From positions 1 to 33,856 of the forward strand of contig JAZQSX010000054.1 of assembly GCA_045630285.1 (NCBI GenBank): a stretch of 33,856 bases of DNA, written 5' to 3'. Positions 7,813-16,300 of this stretch are shown piece by piece (position 1 is the stretch's first letter; every line of letters starts with the position of its first letter). The notes under the pieces were generated by a model that worked only from the letters and a program-made list of their open reading frames with translations, had not been told where the DNA came from and did not search any database. The stretch is from RGIG3009 sp045630285 (lineage in GTDB: Bacteria; Bacillota; Clostridia; Oscillospirales; Acutalibacteraceae). Made by a program: the position numbers and the translations under genes.

Positions 7813-7849
7813 TTGACATAGTTTGTTGTGTTTTGGGTATAAATATACT
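7813..7849 (+). promoter_or_regulatory. putative promoter of the PH-domain gene pair
   Basis: A perfect -35 TTGACA (7813-7818) precedes TATAAA (7838-7843) with a 19-nt spacer, longer than optimal. The rnfC gene diverges from the same gap; on its strand only a poor match (TTCTCA and TATATT) can be seen. Confidence 0.45.
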
Positions 7850-7880
7850 GCATCAGCAAAAACTTGAGAACGGAGGGGAG

Positions 7881-8321
7881 ATGATGACGTTTTGTGCGGG
7901 GCGGGGAGCGGTTCGGGTACTGCGGACGGCAGTTGTTGTTGGTAGCATTGTGATCACAGTGCTGCTGTGGTTGCCCTCTCGGTGGTGGCTGTGGTGGCCG
8001 TGGTGGGTGTGCGTCGCACCGCTGCCGATCCTCGGACTGCTTACGGTGCGGTATATACCACGGCTCGTAAGCTCATTTCACGGCGTGTTCGACGCACACG
8101 CTGTCAGAGCACGCTACGGCCTTTTGTGGCGTCGGGACGTGTTCGTTCCGTTGGATTCGCTGCGCACGTACGAGGTGTGGACGCCGCCGCTTCATCGTTT
8201 GTTTGGTTGTCGTACCGTGGTGCTTCGTTTTGCGGGAGGTGCAGCGTGGCTACCGTTGCTTGACAGTGCTGACGCCTATCATCTGACCACCCGATTGGAA
8301 GAACTGGAGGGACAGCACTAA
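7881..8321 (+). CDS. membrane protein with bacterial PH domain (YdbS-like)
   Basis: A 146-residue protein with two N-terminal membrane segments (about 15-34 and 38-58, very Trp/Leu-rich) followed by one bacterial PH (bPH2) domain: ARYGLLWRRDVFVPLDSLRTYEVWTPPLHRLFGCRTVVL. The tryptophan and the PLHRLFG turn are typical of this family. It pairs with the larger multi-PH protein downstream, as in the YdbS/YdbT pairs of Bacillus, which have been linked to antimicrobial resistance. The function here is not established. The start lies at ATG 7881 or 7884 after GGAGGGG; upstream in-frame codons lack a ribosome binding site. The stop codon overlaps the next ATG. Confidence 0.75.
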   Translation: MMTFCAGRGAVRVLRTAVVVGSIVITVLLWLPSRWWLWWPWWVCVAPLPILGLLTVRYIPRLVSSFHGVFDAHAVRARYGLLWRRDVFVPLDSLRTYEVWTPPLHRLFGCRTVVLRFAGGAAWLPLLDSADAYHLTTRLEELEGQH

Positions 8322-9709
8322 TGGAACAGCGTCCGTATTTCGCCTATGCCTTTTACGATCTGCAGCGATGGCGTATCTTGTTTCTTCTTCCGCTCGTGCG
8401 CGTGGGCGCCTCACTTTTACAAGGAGGGACACCGCAATTGTATCGGTATGAGCTGCTGCTCACCTTGCTTCTCATCTCCTATGCGGGGATGAAATGGTAC
8501 TGCTGCCGTTACCGCTTATCAACAGCGGCAAACGGGCAGTTCTGTACCGTCGGGGTACGACAAGGCATTATCGTTCGTCGCACCCTGCACGTCTCTGCCG
8601 ACGAAGCGGCGTCGGTTGAGGTGGAACGGACGCCGTTGCTGTGGTTATTCCGGGGGCGTCGTGTACTGGTAAGTACGGCGGGACTGCGGCGTCGTGCCGA
8701 CGCCAAGCTGTACGTTTCGGCAAAGCAAGCACGCAGGCTGTTTCCCTTGGAACAGCGACAACTTGACTACCGTGCACCACGGTGGCCGATCATCGTGCTG
8801 TCGCTGACGGGCTCGAATGCCGCCGTGGGGCTGCTGACGATCGCACCGCTGTTGCGGCAGGGTGGAACGGTACTCGGCGAGCAGGTGGCGCAGGGCGTTA
8901 TTGGTTTGGTGGACGGGTGGATCACACCGGAACTGCCGCTGGCGCTCAGAGCGGCGGGAAATGTTTTGTTGATCGGCTGGGGCGTTTCTGCCGTGCGGAT
9001 CTTTTTGCGTTACGTGGGGTTTCGGGCGCATCGGAGCGAATCGCATATTCACGTATCGTCAGGCCTGTTTACGCACCGTGACGTCTTTATCGATCGGGAT
9101 AAGATCACAGCGTTGGAGTTGCGTCAAACCTTGACGATGCGGTTGTTTTCATTGTATACGGCGGTCGTGACGGCAGCGGGCTACGGTCGGGATCTCGGGA
9201 CACGCCCTGTACTGATTCCGGCGGCACATTCGAGAGAGTTGGGAGCGAGTCTGGAGCGCTTGTTGCCCGAGTTTCCTGTTGGTGATTGCCGTCTGCGGCC
9301 TGCTCGGGGTTCCGTGTGGCGCTATATCGGGTTGCCGCTGCTTTTTTTGCTGTGTGACGTCGGTTTGTGGCTGTTGGGTAGGTGGTGGCACGGGGCTGCG
9401 GTGGTGGGACTCACGGTGGGGCTGTGGTGGCTACTGGTGCGATTACTCGGCTTCGGACAAGCCGGTTTTGGTTATGATAACGGCTGTTTTACGATGTATT
9501 ACTCACGAGGGCTGGCACTTTACCGTGTCTATTTGCCGCAGGAGGTCACGGATTGTGTAGTGGTGACACGCTCCTGCCTGCAACGCCGTCAAGGGACGTG
9601 CTCCGTCAAGGTTCGGTGCTTTGGAGAAAAGAAACGGACACACCGTGTGTGGGGGTTGCCCTACGACGGTCTCCTTCGGGAGCTGGAGCGGTGGAAAGCA
9701 AAAAAATAA
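8321..9709 (+). CDS. membrane protein with three bacterial PH domains (YdbT-like)
   Basis: A 462-residue protein related to YdbT. Three repeats of the layout membrane-segment pair plus bPH2 domain are visible: about 25-150 (YRLSTAANGQFCTVGVRQG, then PLLWLFRGRRVLV), about 155-315 (HVSSGLFTHRDVFIDRDKIT, then RLFSLYTAVVTAAGYG) and about 325-460 (GYDNGCFTMYYSRGLALYR). The expected placement is in the cytoplasmic membrane. The ATG overlaps the preceding stop (TAATG), so the two proteins are translationally coupled and probably work together. A strong bidirectional terminator follows immediately. The molecular activity of this family is not settled. Confidence 0.75.
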   Translation: MEQRPYFAYAFYDLQRWRILFLLPLVRVGASLLQGGTPQLYRYELLLTLLLISYAGMKWYCCRYRLSTAANGQFCTVGVRQGIIVRRTLHVSADEAASVEVERTPLLWLFRGRRVLVSTAGLRRRADAKLYVSAKQARRLFPLEQRQLDYRAPRWPIIVLSLTGSNAAVGLLTIAPLLRQGGTVLGEQVAQGVIGLVDGWITPELPLALRAAGNVLLIGWGVSAVRIFLRYVGFRAHRSESHIHVSSGLFTHRDVFIDRDKITALELRQTLTMRLFSLYTAVVTAAGYGRDLGTRPVLIPAAHSRELGASLERLLPEFPVGDCRLRPARGSVWRYIGLPLLFLLCDVGLWLLGRWWHGAAVVGLTVGLWWLLVRLLGFGQAGFGYDNGCFTMYYSRGLALYRVYLPQEVTDCVVVTRSCLQRRQGTCSVKVRCFGEKKRTHRVWGLPYDGLLRELERWKAKK

Positions 9710-9733
9710 GGGACCCCGTTTGGGGTCCCTTTT
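9710..9733. terminator. bidirectional intrinsic terminator
   Basis: A perfect 8-bp stem (9710-9717 with 9722-9729), GTTT loop and TTTT tail on the plus strand, with an A-rich stretch on the other side. It separates the convergent PH-domain and ABC operons. Confidence 0.85.
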
Positions 9734-9745
9734 GGAGTATACTGT

Positions 9746-11326
9746 TTATTGGATTAGGCTGTTATACAAAGCGAGTGCATCGACAACATCGGTCGCCATG
9801 ACCAAATAGAGTTCGCCGGTATCGTGCTCCACAAAATAGGTGGAGGCGGAGCGACGGTACAGTTTGATATGGCGATCAGGCGAGCTTTCAATGTTGGTCT
9901 TGATGTCCAGAATCAACTCCGGTTCGCCGGTCGGCTTTTCGGTGGTGGTCTCATGCCGCTTGATGCTGATAAATGCCTCAAACACGTCACGGAACGCCGT
10001 GGTGCTGTAACGGCGGTTGTTGGCAACGACCTTCATATTCTTGCTGATGTCCTCTTCATCGGCGTAATGCGTCAGCTTGAAAGCGGTCGTCTCATTGTTC
10101 AGCGTCACGGAGAAGGTGTCGATCTCATCAATATAGGTGAAGAACAGCAGCGGATCCGACAACTCATCGTATTGTACCTCTGCCCACGGGAGGCTGGAGG
10201 TGACGATCTCATACACCAGCGGGATCAGCGTATCACCACTGTACACGATAGCGTACCGTGAGTCCTCGTCATCCTTCAGGGTGTTGCCGAGTTTAATGGT
10301 ATACGGCGAGGTGTTGTAGAAGGACATCGACGTTACCTCGTTGCCGTCCTCGTCCTGCGAAATCGTAGTTTTCTGGATCGACAGGCTGACGGTACAGGTG
10401 GAGTACGGATTATCCAACCCAAATTTCTTGAGATCCTCATCCGTGGGGTGAAGAGCGGCAATATCGCTGGCAACAAAGCCGGAATAGGCGGTCACGGCCA
10501 ACAGGTTGGTACCGCTCTTCAAGGTGCGGTAGTAGGGCTCCGTCAGATAATAGCCCGTCATGATCTGCGCATTTTCGCCGGTGGTTTTGGCCTCTTCCGA
10601 GATTTGGAAGCTGATCTGTGCAGGACGCACAGTTCCGCCGAGCACCACGTCACGGACGACGGCCGTATCACCGGAGTTGGTTTGCGTCGTCGCCGGAGCA
10701 GCAATGGGAAGCTTGGACAGATACCCGGTCGAGGGCTGCGACACGGTATCTACAAAAGCAGCATCCACCAGATAGATCGCATCGGAGCTACCCTCACGGA
10801 AGTAGAAGCCCTCGCGGCTGGGTGCCTCGTCGCCGATCTCGAACGAAATGGTCTTACCGTCGTCGTAGACAACGTCCAGCTTGGCGGCACAGCCCTTTTT
10901 GGGATCGAAGCCGAAGTCCTCAGGATGCTCCGGGGCACGGTTGATCATCCGCAGTGCGGTGATGTGTGTCAATTCCTCGATCAGATAGGAATAGTCCGCG
11001 GCGCTGACGTATTTTTCCAGCGTTTCGTGACCCTTCACACGCAGGTATCCCTTTTCGTTGGGTTCAATAACGAAGGTTTCATCCGGAAGCGTGACCGTCA
11101 CCGAGTCAATACCCGATTTTGAGGGAGTGGTGCCGGTTGGTTTGGTGATCGGTGCCGTCGACTCGTGCGGCTTGAACTCAATGGTCGATGTCGGCTTGGT
11201 GGTGGTCGTTGCCGTACCCTCTCCCTCGGGATTGTCCGCCATGGGGAGAACGAAAACGAACAGCACCGCCATCAACGCCGCCAAGGCAATGACCGAGAGC
11301 AGCAGTGTACGTGTGCGACTACTCAT
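9746..11326 (-). CDS. DUF4340-like extracytoplasmic protein of Gld-type ABC operon
   Basis: A 526-residue protein with one N-terminal membrane helix (about 7-30), then a Thr/Pro/Ser-rich linker (about 36-72) and a large extracytoplasmic region. Sequence such as LRVKGHETLEKYVSAADYS, FGFDPKKGCAAKLDVVYDDG and SFEIGDEAPSREGFYFREG matches the DUF4340 style found beside GldG-type ABC transporter genes. The function is unknown; it may be a periplasmic-side accessory. Its ATG overlaps the upstream gene's stop (ATGA) and AGAAGGAGG precedes it by 6 nt, so it is the last gene of a four-gene coupled operon. It ends at the shared bidirectional terminator. Confidence 0.75.
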   Translation of the reverse strand: MSSRTRTLLLSVIALAALMAVLFVFVLPMADNPEGEGTATTTTKPTSTIEFKPHESTAPITKPTGTTPSKSGIDSVTVTLPDETFVIEPNEKGYLRVKGHETLEKYVSAADYSYLIEELTHITALRMINRAPEHPEDFGFDPKKGCAAKLDVVYDDGKTISFEIGDEAPSREGFYFREGSSDAIYLVDAAFVDTVSQPSTGYLSKLPIAAPATTQTNSGDTAVVRDVVLGGTVRPAQISFQISEEAKTTGENAQIMTGYYLTEPYYRTLKSGTNLLAVTAYSGFVASDIAALHPTDEDLKKFGLDNPYSTCTVSLSIQKTTISQDEDGNEVTSMSFYNTSPYTIKLGNTLKDDEDSRYAIVYSGDTLIPLVYEIVTSSLPWAEVQYDELSDPLLFFTYIDEIDTFSVTLNNETTAFKLTHYADEEDISKNMKVVANNRRYSTTAFRDVFEAFISIKRHETTTEKPTGEPELILDIKTNIESSPDRHIKLYRRSASTYFVEHDTGELYLVMATDVVDALALYNSLIQ

Positions 11327-12867
11327 AAGTGCCTCCTTCTGAAGAAGACGATCAGGCTGATGAGGATCAATAGGATCGGCAAAAGCAGGAAGGTGTACTG
11401 AGCAATATCCGCCAATGATTCACCGTACTGGTAGGTGGGGGTGGAATAGGTCTTGGCGGACAGGACGATCGTGTCGCCGAGGTCGCAGGTGTTCAGCACC
11501 GGCTCCAGCGTCAGGGCTTCGTTGTCGTAGTTGACATAGCTTTCGCCAAAGGCGGGGAACAGGTAGCAGCCGCTGACGATGATGTGGTTTTGCACCGTGC
11601 CGGAGACCTGCGTCGTATACGCCATACCGACGGTGTCGTCGCCGGTGGGCAGCGAATCCTTTTTGCCGGAATCAATGTAGGACTTGATGTCGACCAGCTC
11701 GGCATCCTCGGAGAACTCGACCAGGGGATACGTGGCGAAGCCGTCATCGTTGGCCTCGGTGTTGCCGAGGATTTCCAGCTGGACGGTGTACGGCATCAGT
11801 ACCGTACCGACCGAGTCGGTCAGGTCGGAATCGTTAATAGTGGAGAAGGGCTGGAATTCGCCGTACGGACCGGAAATATAGTTGTTGGAATTGGTCTCCA
11901 CGATCAACTGATCCGTTACCTTGATCTTGGCTTCCATTTCCAAAAACTCGTACAGGTTTCGGGTATCGTCGTCATACTCGAAATTGCACAGCACAAAGAG
12001 GTTGCGCTCCATCTTGCCGTCGTTCTTCAGCCACTCACGGAGTATATCGATTTCCTCCTCCGAGTAGTCCGTCGTCGGGCCGGCGATGACCAGCATCTCG
12101 GTGTTATCGCTGATTTTTTCGGCGGATGCCGATTTAAAGTTGAGCATTTCGGTAGTGTAACCGTTGAGCTCGTACAAAACGCTCATCTGGCCGATCAGAT
12201 CGGTGTTTTCGCCGTGACCGGTCAGGAACGTGACGGTGACGTTTTTGCCGCCGCAGAGCGAGTTGACGGTCGAAGCGAGGACCTCCTCCACACGGGAGCG
12301 GTAGACCTGATCGTAGCCGCTGTATTCGATGGTATACAGGCCGTCCATATAGCGCAGACGGTGCTGGTCGCCGGAGAGAAACAGAATGCTGCCGTAGTCT
12401 ACGTTGTATTCCTTATACTTGGTCAGCACAGCCGGCTCGTTGACGGGATCCAGATAGGTCGTGGTGATGTGTCCGCCGCTGAGGGCATTATACTCCTGAG
12501 TGAAGCGATAGAACTGGCGCAAAATGATATTTTGACGCTCATCCGTCATGGCGGGTGCCGAGAAGAAGGATTCCTCGGCAAACACGATGATCTCAATATC
12601 CTTGTCAGCGTTTTTGGCAACGGCACGGCCTTGATCCGACAGCGTATAGGTGTCGTCAGTCGTCAGGTCAAGCGAAAGCGGGAAACGGTCGTACACGATG
12701 CCGATGATTACGTTGAAGATCACGACAACGGCAATCACGACGGCGGTAACAGCCGTGGCGGTAGCGCCGAGGCGCAGCTTACGGTTGCTTTTGAGGAAGG
12801 AGCGCTTTTCTTTGACAGCCGCTTCTTCGGCGCGGATCTCTTTGACTTCTTCGGTTTTCTTTTTCAT
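11323..12867 (-). CDS. GldG-family ABC transporter auxiliary protein
   Basis: A 514-residue membrane protein with a charged cytoplasmic N-terminus, one membrane helix (about 34-58), an extracytoplasmic region and a C-terminal membrane helix ending in FFRRRHL. The segment SLDLTTDDTYTLSDQGRAV just after the first helix is the hallmark of the GldG / ABC_transp_aux family (RxDLTxxxxYTLSxxT). FLTGHGENTDL and LVIAGPTTDYSEEEIDILREW are further family motifs. It works with the ABC-2 permease and ATPase encoded upstream. Start: ATG 12867, directly preceded by an in-frame GTG at 12870; AGGAGGGG lies at workable spacing for either. The substrate is unknown. In Bacteroidetes relatives act in gliding, but no gliding genes are seen here. 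Confidence 0.85.
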   Translation of the reverse strand: MKKKTEEVKEIRAEEAAVKEKRSFLKSNRKLRLGATATAVTAVVIAVVVIFNVIIGIVYDRFPLSLDLTTDDTYTLSDQGRAVAKNADKDIEIIVFAEESFFSAPAMTDERQNIILRQFYRFTQEYNALSGGHITTTYLDPVNEPAVLTKYKEYNVDYGSILFLSGDQHRLRYMDGLYTIEYSGYDQVYRSRVEEVLASTVNSLCGGKNVTVTFLTGHGENTDLIGQMSVLYELNGYTTEMLNFKSASAEKISDNTEMLVIAGPTTDYSEEEIDILREWLKNDGKMERNLFVLCNFEYDDDTRNLYEFLEMEAKIKVTDQLIVETNSNNYISGPYGEFQPFSTINDSDLTDSVGTVLMPYTVQLEILGNTEANDDGFATYPLVEFSEDAELVDIKSYIDSGKKDSLPTGDDTVGMAYTTQVSGTVQNHIIVSGCYLFPAFGESYVNYDNEALTLEPVLNTCDLGDTIVLSAKTYSTPTYQYGESLADIAQYTFLLLPILLILISLIVFFRRRHL

Positions 12868-12883
12868 CACAAAGCCCCTCCTC

Positions 12884-13594
12884 TCAATTCCATCTCTTAC
12901 GATCCAGCACGCGCACGGTCAGGAATAGGAACAGCGCCTGCATGGACAGGAAGAAGATAATGTCGTCATATTGGATCGTGCCGATCGCAAAGTGGCCGTA
13001 GCGCTGGGTAACCGACAAAAACTCGGTGGCCTCGGCGACCCAGCCGACGCCCGGGAACCAGGCGGTGAGGTTATCCACCAACTGCAGAAGCAGCGAGGCG
13101 ATAAAGGTGCCGAGTGCGGCGATGAACTGATTTTCCGTCAGGCAGGAGATCAGCAGACCGATCGCAATGACCATACCGCCGAGCAGCAGCAAACCAAGAT
13201 AGTTGCCGAGGATGACCAGCCAGTCAGGGGTGGTGAGGAAGGCAACGAAAAACGCACAAACCAACGTCATGGAGCAGCTGATCGTGAAGATCAAAAGCGC
13301 TGCCAGAAACTTACCGACCACGATGCCGGTGAGTCCGACGGGGGAGGTGAGAAGCAGCTGATCGGTCTTTTGACGCTTTTCGTCACTCATCAAACGCATG
13401 GTGAGGATCGGCAGCACCAGAATCAGCATATACGACTGTAAGCTCTGAAACACGTAGGTCAGATCGGTGGAACCGGCCGCCACGTTAAAGTTGATAAAGA
13501 AGATACCGGTCAGGGCAAACATCAGGGCGATAACGCAGTAGCCGATCGGGGAGATGAAGAAGGCCTTAAACTCACGTTTAAAAACAGCTCTCAT
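12884..13594 (-). CDS. ABC-2 type permease (GldF-like)
   Basis: A 236-residue integral membrane protein with six predicted membrane segments. The start MRAVFKREFKAFFISPIGY (an N-terminal amphipathic helix) and MRLMSDEKRQKTDQLLLTSPV are characteristic of the GldF/NosY-type ABC-2 permeases. It ends with VRVLDRKRW. The ATG at 13594 overlaps the stop of the ATPase gene as ATGA, with AAAGGAGG upstream, so the two are stoichiometrically coupled. The GldG-like gene follows after 16 nt. The transported substrate cannot be inferred. Confidence 0.88.
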   Translation of the reverse strand: MRAVFKREFKAFFISPIGYCVIALMFALTGIFFINFNVAAGSTDLTYVFQSLQSYMLILVLPILTMRLMSDEKRQKTDQLLLTSPVGLTGIVVGKFLAALLIFTISCSMTLVCAFFVAFLTTPDWLVILGNYLGLLLLGGMVIAIGLLISCLTENQFIAALGTFIASLLLQLVDNLTAWFPGVGWVAEATEFLSVTQRYGHFAIGTIQYDDIIFFLSMQALFLFLTVRVLDRKRWN

Positions 13595-14559
13595 TTCCGT
13601 TTACCTCCTTTGCGAGTGATTTCAGGCAGTTTTTCTCGTGTCAGGGAAATGAAGATTTCCTCCAACGACATTTCCATGGATTTCAGTCCGAGCAGCGGGC
13701 AGTTTTCCTTGGCCAGCGCGTTGAACAGCGCACGGCGGAAATCGGCTCCCGGCGCCGGTTCCAGTGCATACTCAAACGCACCGTTTTCCTTTTCGCCGAG
13801 CGTAGTGATCGAGGCGATACCGGGAACGTGCTTCAGCAGGGAATACACACGCTGCTCGTCACCGACGATGCGAGCCATCAGGCGGCGGTCGCCGGAGAAC
13901 TCCGCCGACAGATTGGAGGCGGTGTTGTCCGCCACGATCTTGCCCTCGTTGATAATGATGATGCGATCACACACCGCTTCCACCTCAGGAAGAATGTGGG
14001 ACGACAGGATCACGGTGTGATGCTTGCCGAGGTTTTTGATCAGCGTGCGGATCTCGATGATCTGATTGGGGTCGAGACCGACGGTGGGCTCGTCGAGGAT
14101 CAGCACCGGCGGATTGCCGATGAGCGCCTGCGCAAAGCCGACACGCTGACGGTAACCTTTGGAAAGGTTCTTGATCAGTCGGCCGTAAACGTCTTCAATA
14201 TGTACCAGGCGGCAGATCTCCGCAATATGCTTGCGGCGGTTGATCGTGCACTTTTTCAGATCGTACACGAAATCCAGGTATTCACGCACGGTCATATCCA
14301 GATACAGCGGCGGCAATTCCGGCAGATAGCCGATATATGCCTTGGCCTTGTTGGGGTCCTCCAGAACATCAATGTCGTTAATCTTGACAACGCCCGTACT
14401 GGCCGACAGATACCCGGTCAGAATGTTCATAGTGGTTGACTTACCGGCGCCGTTGGGGCCCAGGAAGCCTAAGATCTCGCCTTCCTCAACCTTGAAGCTG
14501 ATGTCATTCACCGCACAGTGTGAACCGTATCGCTTGGTTAAGTTCTGTACTTCGATCAT
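13591..14559 (-). CDS. ABC transporter ATP-binding protein (GldA-like)
   Basis: A 322-residue ATPase: Walker A GPNGAGKST (about 36-44), Q-loop region GYLPELPPLYLDMTVREYL, signature LSKGYRQRVGFAQAL, Walker B VLILDEPTVGLDP and the switch His in HTVILSSHIL. A C-terminal extension of about 100 residues follows, as in GldA/CcmA-type ATPases of the drug/lipid exporter class. The start ATG 14559 has AAAGGA about 9 nt upstream and begins the canonical MIEVQNLTKRYG; the longer upstream frame is rejected. It is the first gene of the four-gene operon. A palindrome and direct repeats just upstream may be an operator. Confidence 0.93.
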   Translation of the reverse strand: MIEVQNLTKRYGSHCAVNDISFKVEEGEILGFLGPNGAGKSTTMNILTGYLSASTGVVKINDIDVLEDPNKAKAYIGYLPELPPLYLDMTVREYLDFVYDLKKCTINRRKHIAEICRLVHIEDVYGRLIKNLSKGYRQRVGFAQALIGNPPVLILDEPTVGLDPNQIIEIRTLIKNLGKHHTVILSSHILPEVEAVCDRIIIINEGKIVADNTASNLSAEFSGDRRLMARIVGDEQRVYSLLKHVPGIASITTLGEKENGAFEYALEPAPGADFRRALFNALAKENCPLLGLKSMEMSLEEIFISLTREKLPEITRKGGKRK

Positions 14560-14595
14560 AGAAACACGTCCTTTCTTGCAAAAAGTGGGAGTGTG

Positions 14596-14630
14596 CAGTG
14601 TATACACCTCCGCAGTGTAACTCAGTATAT
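14596..14630 (-). promoter_or_regulatory. candidate operator and -10 region upstream of the ABC operon
   Basis: A perfect 10-bp palindrome GTGTATACAC (14599-14608) overlaps the first of two direct copies of GCAGTGTA (14596-14603 and 14613-14620). A minus-strand -10 TATACT lies at 14625-14630, without a clear -35. The palindrome would fall just inside the transcribed region, a plausible repressor site. Confidence 0.35.
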
Positions 14631-14668
14631 AAAATTATTGTGTTTTTTGTGTGTTTTTTATAAAATGC

Positions 14669-14697
14669 TTTTGTTTTTGAGGAAGATGTGGTATACT
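14669..14697 (+). promoter_or_regulatory. promoter of the ribF-HAD gene (extended -10)
   Basis: TATACT (14692-14697) is preceded by TGG, fitting an extended -10, with a weak -35 TTTTGT (14669-14674) 17 nt upstream. No FMN riboswitch-like sequence lies between it and the start codon; the leader is only about 20 nt. Confidence 0.5.
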
Positions 14698-14722
14698 GGC
14701 AGAGAAATGGAGGTGAGGGGTT

Positions 14723-16294
14723 ATGATACGACAGCAGTGGCAACCGGGGACGGCGTTGCCGCCCGTACGCCGTTCGGTGGCGCTCGGCGTGTTTGATGGG
14801 ATGCATCTTGGGCATCGGGCCGTTATCAGTGCGGCACGCAACGTTACTTCTCCCTCACAATCCGCACCATTCCCGACCGTCACGGTTTTTTCGATCGTCG
14901 GTATTCCCAAATCGGGCGGACGGTTGATCACCGAGGCACAGGAAACCGTTCAGGCAAACAGTCTGGGTGTGGACGAGTGGCTCAGCGTGCCGTTTGAGGC
15001 GATCCGTGAATTGTCGCCCCACGACTTTGTACAAGCCGTGCTGCATGAAGCCTTGCGGGCTGAGGTCGTGTGCTGTGGCTACAATTTCCGCTTCGGCAAG
15101 GGCGGCACCGGCGATGCTGCGACGTTGCAGCGGCTGTGTGAGCCGTTTGGTATTGAGGTTCGGGTGATTGCCGAGGTGGAGCGTGACGGGGAGACCGTCA
15201 GCTCCACGGCGATCCGCCAAGCATTGATAGCAGGCGATATGGAACGGGCACGGGGGTTGTTGGGCCGTCCGTATGCCATTGAATGTCCCGTTCGTGCCGG
15301 TGATCACCGTGGCACCTCCTGGGGAATTCCGACGGTGAATCAGCCCTTCTCGGAGGGCTACGCCGTGCCTCGTCACGGCGTCTATGCGTCGCTCGTCACG
15401 TTAGACGGTGTGCAGCACCGTGCGATCACGAACATCGGCGTGCATCCCACGGTAGGGACCGTGCCGATCCCGCAGGCAGAGACGTATATCGCTCAGTATG
15501 ACGGCGATCTGTACGGTGAGACCGTGTCGGTGGAGCTGGTTTCGTTTTTGCGTGAGGAACAGCGGTTTGACTCGGTCGAAGCGCTGCGTGAGCAGATTGC
15601 ACGGGACATTGAAGCAGCAAATGCAACGATCAGCGGTCAGCGTGGTGATAAAGCGATCTTGTTTGATTTTGACGATACGCTGCAGGATCGTGTTGAGGCG
15701 TTTTTGGACGTGGCGCGAGAGATGCTGCGCCGTGCATTTCCGGCACTGCCGGAGGTGGAACTCGAGCAACGGGCACAAACGATGTTGAAAGAAAACAACC
15801 ACGGGTATGTGAACTATCTTGCGTACTTTGATGCTTTGCGTGAGAGGTGGGATTGGCCGGCGGATAATGCCTTGCTCTGGTGGGAATACCAGCGGCGCTT
15901 TCCTTTCCATTCCGTGCTGTTCCCCGATGCGGTGGAGGTGTTGTGCGAGCTGAAGCGTCGTGGCTATCGGCTCGGTATCATCACCAATGGTGAGATGCCG
16001 CAACAAAATCTCAAGTTGGATTATTCGGGACTTCGCCCCCTGCTGGATGTGGCGATGGTAGCCGGTGAGGAAGATGCCTGGAAGCCCAAAGCAGAGATAT
16101 TCCTTCGTGCGGCACAACGGTTGTGCGTCGCGCCGCAGAATTGTATCTATGTTGGTGATTATCCGAAAAACGATATTGCCGGTGCACAAGCGGCGGGTAT
16201 GATCCCGCTGTACATTGATGTTCATGGCAGAAAACTATGCCCGGACGGTGTGGAGGAGATTCACTCGTTATCGGAGCTGTTGGAACGGCTGTAA
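14723..16294 (+). CDS. ribF: bifunctional riboflavin kinase/FAD synthetase fused to HAD phosphatase
   Basis: A 523-residue cytoplasmic fusion. Residues about 17-300 are RibF: the nucleotidyltransferase HxGH loop in GVFDGMHLGH (22-31), GYNFRFGKGG (119-128), VSSTAIRQAL, then the riboflavin kinase part with GTSWGIPTVN (197-206), NIGVHPTVG and the catalytic Glu in ETYI. It makes FMN from riboflavin and FAD from FMN. Residues about 310-523 form a HAD hydrolase with all four motifs: DFDDT (Asp315, Asp317), TNG (Thr421), KPK (Lys454) and GDYPKND (Asp479, Asp484). Usual RibF is about 310 residues and stops where the HAD begins. The HAD may dephosphorylate FMN or the phosphorylated pyrimidine precursor of riboflavin. 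The ATG follows GGAGGTG by 7 nt. The frame is continuous. Confidence 0.93.
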   Translation: MIRQQWQPGTALPPVRRSVALGVFDGMHLGHRAVISAARNVTSPSQSAPFPTVTVFSIVGIPKSGGRLITEAQETVQANSLGVDEWLSVPFEAIRELSPHDFVQAVLHEALRAEVVCCGYNFRFGKGGTGDAATLQRLCEPFGIEVRVIAEVERDGETVSSTAIRQALIAGDMERARGLLGRPYAIECPVRAGDHRGTSWGIPTVNQPFSEGYAVPRHGVYASLVTLDGVQHRAITNIGVHPTVGTVPIPQAETYIAQYDGDLYGETVSVELVSFLREEQRFDSVEALREQIARDIEAANATISGQRGDKAILFDFDDTLQDRVEAFLDVAREMLRRAFPALPEVELEQRAQTMLKENNHGYVNYLAYFDALRERWDWPADNALLWWEYQRRFPFHSVLFPDAVEVLCELKRRGYRLGIITNGEMPQQNLKLDYSGLRPLLDVAMVAGEEDAWKPKAEIFLRAAQRLCVAPQNCIYVGDYPKNDIAGAQAAGMIPLYIDVHGRKLCPDGVEEIHSLSELLERL

Positions 16295-16300
16295 GTAAAG

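Noticed and set aside
7813..7823. An 11-nt identity (TTGACATAGTT) between the PH-gene promoter and the lipoprotein promoter (26129-26139).
   Set aside because: Most of the match is the -35 consensus itself; with only five further bases shared, chance is sufficient.
11584..12960. A 458-codon plus-strand frame opposite the GldG-like gene.
   Set aside because: Antisense shadow of a well supported gene; no start signal or family match.
14698..14722. Possible FMN riboswitch upstream of the ribF fusion.
   Set aside because: The leader is only about 20 nt and has none of the conserved RFN element sequence.
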